Origin: JAFLCM01 sp046154665
GTDB lineage: Bacteria > Planctomycetota > Phycisphaerae > Phycisphaerales > UBA1924
Assembly (NCBI GenBank): GCA_046154665.1
Contig: JBJXFG010000060.1
Location: forward strand, 7,225 to 71,224
Reading direction: 5' to 3'
DNA: 64,000 bases
Under the pieces are notes generated by a model. The model had not been told where the DNA came from. It searched no databases and was given only the letters and a program-made list of their open reading frames with translations. This document shows, piece by piece, positions 42,230 to 49,307 of the stretch. A program made the position numbers and the translations under genes. The stretch's first letter is position 1; each line of letters begins with the position of its first letter.

Positions 42230-43603
42230 TCATGAGCGCGACGCGACCGGCGCGGCGGCCCGCAACTCCGCCAACCGCTCCCCCGAAGGCCGAGTGACCA
42301 ACCGCGCCCCGCGTTCCCAACGGAAGTACGCCCACGCCCACTGCACCATCACGATCACGCGGCTGCGGAACCCGATCAAAAAGAAAATGTGGATCCCCAT
42401 CCACAACGCCCACGCCGCGAACCCGGCGAAGGACTGTCCCTTGATCACCCCCACCGCCCGCGCCCGCCCGATCGTCGCCAGGTTCCCCTTGTCGACATAT
42501 CGGAACACGTCCGCCCTCGGTACGTCGGCTCGTGGTACGTCGGCGCTCCGAGCCAACTCTTCTCCGCTCTTTCCCGCGATCTCCCCAGCAATCACCCGCC
42601 CCACAAACCGCCCCATCTGCATCGCCGCCGGCGCCACGCCCGGCACCGAGCCTCCCATCCGCTCATCCGCCACACTCGCCAGATCGCCGACGACAAACAC
42701 CTCGGGCCGCCCCGGCACCGACAAATCCGGCTTCACGATCACCCGCCCCGAGCGATCCATCTCTGCGCCCAGACTTGCCCCAAGCGACGAGGCCTTGACT
42801 CCCGCCGCCCAGAACACATTCCGCGTGGCGATCCGTTCCTCTCCGATCGTCACGCGGCGTTCATCGATCCCCGTCACGCGCGCATTCACCCACACCTCAA
42901 CCCCCATCGACTCGAGATCACGCTTCGCCCGCGCCCGCAGTTTCTCCGGGAACGTCGGCAGAATCCCCGGCCCGCCCTCCAGCAGGATGATCCGCGCCGT
43001 CGTCGTATCGATGTTCCGAAACTCCCGCGGCAGCGCCCGCCTCGCCACCTCCGCCATCGCCCCCGCGAGTTCCACCCCCGTCGGCCCGCCCCCGATCACT
43101 ACGAACGTGAGGATCGAACGCCGCGAAGAAAGATCCGCCTCGCGCTCCGCTGCTTCAAAACTTAGGAGAAACTTCTCTCGGATTTCCAACGCATCGTTGG
43201 CGTCCTTCAGCCCCGGCGCGTGCGCCGCCCACTCATCGCGCCCGAAGTACGAGTTGGTCATCCCCGCCGCAAGCACGAGATAGTCGTACCCGATCTCCCC
43301 ATCGCGGAGCGTGACCACGCGCCGCGCCATGTCGATCCCCGTCGCCTCGGCCAGCAAAACCCTCGTGTTCTTCTGGCGTTTGAGCACCTGCCGGATCGGC
43401 GCCGCGATCTCCGCCGGGCTGAGCGACGCCGTCGCCACCTGATAAAGCAGCGGCTGGAACAGATGGTGGTTGTTCCGGTCCAGCAGCGTGACCTGGGCCC
43501 GCGACTTCCCCAGCGCGCGGGCGGCGTACAGGCCGCCAAACCCGCCCCCGACAATGACCACCCGTACAGGGTGGGAAGCAAGTTGGCTCGCGGTTGATGT
43601 CAT
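42230..43603 (-). CDS. ndh: type II NADH:quinone oxidoreductase (NDH-2)
   Basis: 457 residues from the ATG at 43603. FAD-binding GGGFGGLYAARAL at the N-terminus, a second Rossmann motif (VVIGGGPTGVELAGAMAE, near 170-190), the C-terminal VVGDLASV motif and a hydrophobic tail (WALWMGIHIFFLIGFRSRVI) characterise NDH-2, which oxidises NADH on the membrane without pumping protons. A short tandem repeat coding ADVPR twice occurs near residue 350. It is transcribed divergently from the ParA-CBM48 gene, with 146 bases between starts. Confidence 0.95.
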   Translation of the reverse strand: MTSTASQLASHPVRVVIVGGGFGGLYAARALGKSRAQVTLLDRNNHHLFQPLLYQVATASLSPAEIAAPIRQVLKRQKNTRVLLAEATGIDMARRVVTLRDGEIGYDYLVLAAGMTNSYFGRDEWAAHAPGLKDANDALEIREKFLLSFEAAEREADLSSRRSILTFVVIGGGPTGVELAGAMAEVARRALPREFRNIDTTTARIILLEGGPGILPTFPEKLRARAKRDLESMGVEVWVNARVTGIDERRVTIGEERIATRNVFWAAGVKASSLGASLGAEMDRSGRVIVKPDLSVPGRPEVFVVGDLASVADERMGGSVPGVAPAAMQMGRFVGRVIAGEIAGKSGEELARSADVPRADVPRADVFRYVDKGNLATIGRARAVGVIKGQSFAGFAAWALWMGIHIFFLIGFRSRVIVMVQWAWAYFRWERGARLVTRPSGERLAELRAAAPVASRS

Positions 43604-43749
43604 GGCAGTGGAAACCCGCAGGGTACCAACGCCGCCGCCCGCTCGCTTCTGCTTTCTCCAGCCGAACGGACACCCCACCCGATAACTCACCCGAATCCCA
43701 ACGACCCGGAGGCCGCCGTGAAGTTGCACCTCCGCGACGAGGAGCCCAC

Positions 43750-45474
43750 ATGACAGGCCGGATGCGGACCATCGCCGTCATTAATCAGAAGGGTGGGAGT
43801 GGCAAGACCACTTCGGCGATCAACCTCGCCGCCGTCTTCGCGCACCGCGGGCAGCGCACCCTGCTCGTCGATGTCGACCCGCAATCGCACTGTGCGCTGG
43901 GCCTTGCGGTCCCGGAATCGCAGATCGAGCTCACCGTCGCCGAGGCCATGCTCGCCGCCGACGATCGACCGCTCGATACCAAGCGCCTCCTCTGGAACGT
44001 CAACAAGACGCTCGACCTGATGCCCAGCACCACGCGCCTGGCGGGCCTCGAGGCCGCGAGAGGCGGCCTCGCCGACCGCGAAGACCGCGACCTGCGCCTC
44101 GCCGCCGTGCTGCGCCGATTCGAAGCAACGTACGAGTGGGTCGTTATCGACTGCCCGCCCTCGATCGGCCTGCTCACCTTCAACGCCCTGCGTGCGTCAA
44201 CCGAGATCCTCATCCCCGTCGAGACCGGCTACTTCGCGCTCCGCGGTGCCGCCAAGCAGGTCCAGACCATCCGCGCCCTGTGCCGACGCTTCGGCCAGGC
44301 CCCGCCCTACCGCGTGCTCCCCACGATGCACGACGAGAACTCGCCGGTCTCGTGCGATGTGCTCGCCGAACTGCAGCGCAAGTTCGCCGACTGCGTGATC
44401 CCCGTCACGATCCGCTTCGACCAGCGGCTGAAGGAAGCCGCCTCGATGGGCTCCTCGGTCACCGATTACGCGCCGCGTTCCAGTGGCAGCGCCGACTACG
44501 CCGCCCTCGCTTCGTACCTCGCCGAGAACCATCCTGTCCCGCTCCGACTCGACCCCGAGGCCGCGGCTGACGGCACGACGGAAATGCCCGACGCCAACAC
44601 CCGGCGCACCCGCGGCCTCGTCGCCATCGATCTGTTCAACCACGACGAAGCCGCCCGTGACGGCGCGCCCGGCCCGCACGCCGCCGCCGCCGCTGGCCAC
44701 GACAGCCGAAACGGCGGTGCCGCCTTCTTCCGTCCGACGCTCGACCTGACCGCTCCGCACTCCGCCGCGCCCGCCCCGGCGCACGCGGCCCAACTCGCGA
44801 CCGCTCCCGCCCCGCCGGTGAGCCGCGCCGCCGAACTCGCCGCCCGCGCCCGGCGCATCCTGCAGCGCAGCGAAGAGCTCACCCATCGCCTCGCCCACGA
44901 CCTGCCCCCGCACCACCAGGACGGTTTGCGCTCAGAGGCCCCCACGCACTCCCCGGACCCCGCGCACGCCTCACCTGCGCACGCCTCCCCCGCCCCCGTC
45001 GGCGTCTACATCGAGCCCGCGCCTCTCCCCGCCGCCGTCAGCACCCCCGCGCTCCCGGTCACCTTCGGCCCACGCCTCACTCCGCAGGGCGTCCTCTTCG
45101 TCTACCCGCTCGCGCTGGGCCCCCGCGTCTCCATCGCCGGCGATCACAACGCCTGGTCCGGCGACGCCACCGTCCTGCGCTTCAACCCGCACACCGCCCT
45201 GCACGAGTGCTGTCTCCGCGTCACGCCCGGCAAGTTCCGCTACCGCCTCGTTGTCGCCGGCCGTTGGTTCGCCGACCCCTTCAACCCCATCTCCGAGCCC
45301 AACCCCTTCGGCGACATGGACAGCGTCCTCGAAGTGCCCGATCCCGAAGCGCTCAGCGAGGCCGCCGCGCCGCGAGCCGCGCCCGCCCCTGTCCCCGTCG
45401 CCCTCAGCGAAGCCATCAACACGAACCCTGCTCACCCAACCACCCTGCCGAGCCCCGCCCATGCACACGCGTAG
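43750..45474 (+). CDS. ParA family ATPase fused to an AMPK-beta-like glycogen-binding (CBM48) domain
   Basis: 574 residues; ATG with GAGGAG six bases upstream. Residues 1-260 are a full ParA: Walker A NQKGGSGKTT (Lys19), DVDPQSHCALG, VIDCPPSIG and a GYFALRG block. An Ala/Pro/His-rich linker follows (about 290-440). Residues about 446-532 form a β-sandwich like the AMPK β-subunit CBM: VSIAGDHNAWSGD, PGKFRYRLVVAGRWFADP. Both sugar-contacting tryptophans (HNAW and AGRW) are present, with Arg replacing the usual Lys. No parB or parS-like gene is near. It probably positions or senses a glycan or glycogen body. The fusion is visible in sequence; the role is inference. Confidence 0.9.
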   Translation: MTGRMRTIAVINQKGGSGKTTSAINLAAVFAHRGQRTLLVDVDPQSHCALGLAVPESQIELTVAEAMLAADDRPLDTKRLLWNVNKTLDLMPSTTRLAGLEAARGGLADREDRDLRLAAVLRRFEATYEWVVIDCPPSIGLLTFNALRASTEILIPVETGYFALRGAAKQVQTIRALCRRFGQAPPYRVLPTMHDENSPVSCDVLAELQRKFADCVIPVTIRFDQRLKEAASMGSSVTDYAPRSSGSADYAALASYLAENHPVPLRLDPEAAADGTTEMPDANTRRTRGLVAIDLFNHDEAARDGAPGPHAAAAAGHDSRNGGAAFFRPTLDLTAPHSAAPAPAHAAQLATAPAPPVSRAAELAARARRILQRSEELTHRLAHDLPPHHQDGLRSEAPTHSPDPAHASPAHASPAPVGVYIEPAPLPAAVSTPALPVTFGPRLTPQGVLFVYPLALGPRVSIAGDHNAWSGDATVLRFNPHTALHECCLRVTPGKFRYRLVVAGRWFADPFNPISEPNPFGDMDSVLEVPDPEALSEAAAPRAAPAPVPVALSEAINTNPAHPTTLPSPAHAHA

Positions 45475-46795
45475 CGGCACCACATCCCCGTTCCTCGAAC
45501 CGCCCGACGCCGCGTCGTACGACGCGCTCGCCGACCTGTTCCTCGGCGCGCCGACCAGCGCCGCCGAGCCCACCCGCGCCGCGCCGGGACCGGTTTCCCC
45601 GCGCACCCCGAGCGTCCCCGTGACCGCCGTCGCGCCCGCCGCGCCCGCGCGCTCCGCCGAAGCGTTGACGGTCGAGATGCTCGTCATGGGCCACCTCCCT
45701 GTCCGAGCCAACCCTTGGGCCGCCCAGTACGCCCGCGCCGTCGCCGACCGAGGCACCCCCGTCGCCCTCCTCCGCGTCAGCGCCGGTGAAGCGATGCTCG
45801 ATCTCTTCGGCGTCCGCCCCGAACAGCGCGAACACCACCACGAACTTACACTCGAATCCGCCCTGCAACGCGCCCGCGGTTTCACCAACCACTGGATCAT
45901 CCAGTGTGACGAAGCCGACCCGGTGGCCCCAATGCCGCTCGACCGCGCCGACCTCGTCACCCTGCTCTGCGCTGGCAACGAAGCCGCCGTCCTGGCCGCC
46001 TTCCAGAGCCTGAAATCTCTCGCTGGCGCGCTCGAGAAGCGCCCCCGCACGCTCCTCCAAGTCGGCGTCATGGGTGCCGAGCCCGCCGAAGCAACATCCA
46101 TCGCCGCAAGGCTCCGCCAGTCCGCCGACCTGTTCTTGAAGCGCCGCGTCGACCCCGCCCCAAGCGTCGGCAAGATGGGCCCCACCGGCGGCGCCGCCGT
46201 CTTCCGCGGCCCCACATCCCACAGCGCCTCCGAACTCCTCGACCTCGCCGCCAGAGCGCCGACCCCGAAGTTCCCAGAACGCGAGACGATCCCACCGGCC
46301 GCACGCCAAGACCCCTTGCCCCGTGCTACTGACCTGACCGCAGGTCAGTGTGAAAGACTCCCGGCTCCCGTCACAGCCGAACCGCTTCGCAACATCAGCA
46401 CCGACCCGAACCCGGGTCCGAGCCACGGCGTCTCGACATCCAAAGGCAGTCTCGCCCACCGCCTCCCCAACCTCACTTCGCTCCCGTTCCGCTGCCCCGA
46501 TGCGCCCACCGTCGAGTTCGCGCGAGACGAGCACGCCACCCTCCACCTCTTGCTCTCGAGTGAAGGCCCCGAAGCGCTTCACGCGATCACCTCGGCCCAC
46601 GCTTGGGCCGCCAAGAACGCCGAGCTGCTCCGCCTCGTCGCGCCTGGCCTGGACGCCGATGCCGCCGCCCTCCACCTGTTTACCTCGTCCCCGAAGCGGC
46701 TCCGTCCGCTGCTCGACTCGCGCATCCGCGTCCACTTGCTCGCGGGCGTTGAAGTCGAAGGAAAAGCAGGCTGGTATTGCGTCGAGTTAAACTAG
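45461..46795 (+). CDS. partner protein resembling a MinD/FlhG fold without P-loop
   Basis: 444 residues, overlapping the ParA-CBM48 gene by 14 bases, so likely co-translated. After a Pro/Ala-rich N-terminus, residues about 68-230 follow the outline of a MinD/FlhG domain: GHLPVRANPWAAQYARAVAD then GTPVALLRVSAGEAMLDLFG where MinD has GKGGVGKT... and LLDADLG, and DLVTLLCAGNEAAVLAAFQS LKSL where FlhG has TPEPTAITDAYALIK. The catalytic P-loop lysine is gone. The C-terminal 100 residues (PTVEFARDEHATLHLLLSSE) are a separate domain of unknown family. If the comparison is right, it is a pseudo-ATPase partner. Confidence 0.72.
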   Translation: MHTRSGTTSPFLEPPDAASYDALADLFLGAPTSAAEPTRAAPGPVSPRTPSVPVTAVAPAAPARSAEALTVEMLVMGHLPVRANPWAAQYARAVADRGTPVALLRVSAGEAMLDLFGVRPEQREHHHELTLESALQRARGFTNHWIIQCDEADPVAPMPLDRADLVTLLCAGNEAAVLAAFQSLKSLAGALEKRPRTLLQVGVMGAEPAEATSIAARLRQSADLFLKRRVDPAPSVGKMGPTGGAAVFRGPTSHSASELLDLAARAPTPKFPERETIPPAARQDPLPRATDLTAGQCERLPAPVTAEPLRNISTDPNPGPSHGVSTSKGSLAHRLPNLTSLPFRCPDAPTVEFARDEHATLHLLLSSEGPEALHAITSAHAWAAKNAELLRLVAPGLDADAAALHLFTSSPKRLRPLLDSRIRVHLLAGVEVEGKAGWYCVELN

Positions 46796-46899
46796 GAAGA
46801 TTGGGGGGTATGGGTGAAATAAGCCACGGTTATCGGACGTGGTTGTGTTCAGCCTGTGTCAAATGGGCCGAAAATACGGGATTCTCCCCACCTATCCCA

Positions 46900-46927
46900 T
46901 TGCAGTTGGCGGATTTCAGCGCATAAT
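46900..46927 (+). promoter_or_regulatory. sigma70-type promoter for the PEP-CTERM-like gene
   Basis: TTGCAG (46900-46905), a 16-base spacer and CATAAT (46922-46927) lie 95 bases before the ATG. This AT-richer 220-bp gap contrasts with the surrounding GC-rich DNA and has no other gene. Confidence 0.6.
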
Positions 46928-47022
46928 CCGGCCGTGTCAGGAACACGTTGCCGCGCGCCGGGAAGCGCGTCGGCTCATTTTTCACTCATCACGTATTCGT
47001 GATTAACTTAGGAGGGAAACCC

Positions 47023-47715
47023 ATGCGCTCGATGCTTTCGTTCTGCGCCGCCGGCGCGCTGCTCGGCCTCACCACGGTCGCCGGCTCCGCTTCCGGTGCC
47101 ATGATCGTCGACGGCCTCTACGACCTCGCCAACCACCCCGACGGCTCCGCCCAGCCCCCGCGCTACGGCCTGCGCCTCGACGAACTCTACAACGCCACCC
47201 CCGGCCACGACCAGTTCACCTTTGACTTCGAAGACACCCGCTCGAACATGCAGATGATCATCAGCGGGAACACCGTCCGCATCTTCGGCGTCACCTGGGG
47301 CGGCCGTGATACCGGCGCCGGCTACGAAGTCGAGCCCACCACCGGCCTCTACACCGTTGACTTCCTTTACAACATCGGCGTCGGCCCCGTCGCCGGCGAC
47401 GATGACATCGAAGTCGCCGCCAGCGCCGCCGGCCTCAACTCCGGCACCATCCTCAGCCCCACCGGCGACCTCATCCCCATGGTCGACTACGCCGGCAGCT
47501 TCCCCAACACCTTCCGCCTCGGCGACGAAGACAACGACCTCGGCCACCGCGGCCACGCCGGCATCTCCGGCTGGGGCTGGCTCAACTACAACGGCGGGCA
47601 GCACGTCGCCGCCAGCGACTGGCTCTTCACCGCGACCCTCGTCCCCACCCCCGGCGCCGCCACCCTCGTTCTCGGCGCCGCCGCCATGACCCTGCGCCGC
47701 CGCCGCTCGAACTGA
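47023..47715 (+). CDS. secreted protein with PEP-CTERM-like sorting tail
   Basis: 230 residues; start set by AGGAGGG (47010-47016) before ATG 47023. A signal peptide (MRSMLSFCAAGALLGLTTVA GSASGA) precedes a β-rich domain with many Gly, Asp and Thr. The C-terminus reads VPTPGAATLVLGAAAMTLRR followed by RR and SN: a Pro-Thr-Pro-Gly motif, a hydrophobic helix and an Arg cluster, as in PEP-CTERM proteins sorted by exosortase. The PTPG variant is one I associate with Phycisphaerae. It has its own promoter and terminator. Function is unknown. Confidence 0.85.
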   Translation: MRSMLSFCAAGALLGLTTVAGSASGAMIVDGLYDLANHPDGSAQPPRYGLRLDELYNATPGHDQFTFDFEDTRSNMQMIISGNTVRIFGVTWGGRDTGAGYEVEPTTGLYTVDFLYNIGVGPVAGDDDIEVAASAAGLNSGTILSPTGDLIPMVDYAGSFPNTFRLGDEDNDLGHRGHAGISGWGWLNYNGGQHVAASDWLFTATLVPTPGAATLVLGAAAMTLRRRRSN

Positions 47716-47731
47716 CCTTCAGGCACCGAGC

Positions 47732-47760
47732 CGACGAGCCCCGAGCGCAAGCGAGCGGGT
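47732..47760. repeat. family A palindrome, left half only
   Basis: ACGAGCCCCGAGCGCAAGCG followed by AGCGGGT matches the left arm of family A, but no right arm follows. It lies 17 bases after the PEP-CTERM gene stop and just before its terminator. Confidence 0.6.
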
Positions 47761-47787
47761 GACTTTTCACCCCACCGCACTTCAACC

Positions 47788-47820
47788 AAGGCCCGCGCCA
47801 ACACGGCGCGGGCCTTTTCT
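47788..47820 (+). terminator. Rho-independent terminator of the PEP-CTERM gene
   Basis: AAGGCCCGCGCC (47788-47799) and GGCGCGGGCCTT (47805-47816) form a perfect 12-bp stem with loop AACAC, then TTTC. It ends 72 bases before the rhomboid gene. Confidence 0.85.
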
Positions 47821-47891
47821 CGTTCACCGCCCCGTTTCATCGCCCCCGCGCGCTCGGACCGATACCCTACTTCTTTCCGGCGACCAAGCGC

Positions 47892-49094
47892 ATGGGCATC
47901 CACGACCGCGACTACGCACGACCGAACTCAGGCCAAAAGCCCCAGGGCTTCTCCCTGCGCCGATCCATCGGCCCAGGTGGCCCGTGGCGAATCACCATCA
48001 CCACCTGGATCATCATCATCTGCGCCGTCGTCTTCGCCTTTGACGCCTTCGCGGGCCCCAAGTGGCAGGTCGAGACCACCGCCGGAGAGGTCTACGGCGG
48101 CCCTTTCTGGACAGAGAACCGGCCGCCCACCCTCGCCGAGCGCAAGACCTTTGTCACCGCCCGCGACCAGACCCAGCAACTCCCCGACGGCTTCCTCGGC
48201 CACCCCAAGTTCCGCGCCGACGCCAACGGCAACATCGCCCGCGCGCCCGACGGCACCCCCCAGCAGATCGGCCTCGAACGATTCCTGCAGATGCCCCCGC
48301 TCAAAAGCATCGGGCACTTCTCCACCGGCAAGGGATTCACCGAGCTGCAGGTCTGGCGACTGGTCCTCTTCCAGTTCCTCCACGCCGATCTCAACCACCT
48401 CGTCCTCAACATGCTCGGCCTGTTCTTCTTCGGCCCCCTCGTCGAGCGCTACCTCGGCGGCGGGCGACGCTACCTCGCCTTCTACCTCATGTGCGGCATC
48501 TGCGGGGCCCTCTTCTACCTCCTCCTCAACCTCCTCGGCGCGGGCTTCGGCCTCAAACTCCCCGGTGTACTCGTCGGCGATACCTACACGCCCCTCATCG
48601 GCGCCTCAGCCGGGTGCTTCGGCGTCCTCATCGCCGCCGCCTACATCGCCGGCGATGAAGAAATGCTCTTCTTCGGCATCATCCCGATGAAGGTCCGCAC
48701 CGGCGCGTACATCATGCTCGCGCTCGCCGCCGCGAACCTCCTCTGGGGCGGGCAGAACGCCGGCGGCGACGCGGCCCACATCGGCGGCGCCATCGCCGGA
48801 TGGTTCTTCATCCGCCGACCCTACCTCCTCCGCGAGTTCTTCGACTTCTTCGGCCCCGGCCGGACCAAGCTCCGCCGCGAAAACGCCGCCGGGGCGAACT
48901 CGCGCGGGCGAATTGCAGGTGGGATGACCGGAACCATCGGCCGCGCCGCCCCGAGCGCCCGGCCCCGCTCCAGCGGCCCGACGCTCAACGAACAGCGCCG
49001 CATCGACGAACTCCTCGACAAGGTGAAAGACAAGGGCCTCGCCAGCCTCACCGACGACGAGCGCGAGTTCCTGCGCCGATTCAGGGATGCGTAG
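47892..49094 (+). CDS. rhomboid family intramembrane serine protease
   Basis: 400 residues. After a soluble N-terminus and an anchor (about 36-55), the rhomboid core contains FLHADLNHLVLNMLGLFFFG (conserved HxxxN-type helix), the catalytic serine in GASAGCFG (Ser239) and the catalytic histidine in AAHIGGAIAG (His296). Both dyad residues are present, so it should be active. An insert of about 75 residues (70-145) between the first helix and the core is larger than in typical bacterial rhomboids. The basic C-terminal tail (about 310-400) is probably disordered and ends in a helical segment. Confidence 0.93.
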   Translation: MGIHDRDYARPNSGQKPQGFSLRRSIGPGGPWRITITTWIIIICAVVFAFDAFAGPKWQVETTAGEVYGGPFWTENRPPTLAERKTFVTARDQTQQLPDGFLGHPKFRADANGNIARAPDGTPQQIGLERFLQMPPLKSIGHFSTGKGFTELQVWRLVLFQFLHADLNHLVLNMLGLFFFGPLVERYLGGGRRYLAFYLMCGICGALFYLLLNLLGAGFGLKLPGVLVGDTYTPLIGASAGCFGVLIAAAYIAGDEEMLFFGIIPMKVRTGAYIMLALAAANLLWGGQNAGGDAAHIGGAIAGWFFIRRPYLLREFFDFFGPGRTKLRRENAAGANSRGRIAGGMTGTIGRAAPSARPRSSGPTLNEQRRIDELLDKVKDKGLASLTDDEREFLRRFRDA

Positions 49095-49117
49095 CGACCG
49101 CTGTCGCAAGAGCGCCC

Positions 49118-49215
49118 GAGCACACGAGCCCCGAGCGTCAGCGAGTGGGTCGAAGTGTCGTGTTCGCCCATTGCTCCGAAGAACCCACTCGCTCACGCTC
49201 GGGGCTCGTGTGCTC
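49118..49215. repeat. family A palindrome, best-preserved copy
   Basis: Arms 49118-49150 and 49183-49215 are reverse complements over 33 bases with a single mismatch; they begin GAGCACACGAGCCCCGAGCG. A 32-base spacer separates them. It lies between the rhomboid gene and the terminator of the convergent glucoamylase-like gene. Confidence 0.92.
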
Positions 49216-49224
49216 GTTTGCATA

Positions 49225-49261
49225 GGAAAAAAAACGACCGACCCTCACAGGCCGGTCGTTT
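49225..49261 (-). terminator. Rho-independent terminator of the GH15-like gene
   Basis: On the minus strand AAACGACCG and CGGTCGTTT (49232-49240 and 49253-49261) pair around a 12-base loop and are followed by a run of Ts (A tract at 49227-49234). It lies 46 bases past the stop codon of the gene at 49308-52574. Confidence 0.85.
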
Positions 49262-49307
49262 CATTTTCGTCCTCAGACGTGCGGTCCGGTCAAGCTGCCG
49301 AAGCAGC

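Noticed and set aside
42490..42545. Short repeats coding ADVPR in ndh as a mobile insertion
   Set aside because: Only two to three 12-bp units inside coding sequence; simple slippage explains them.
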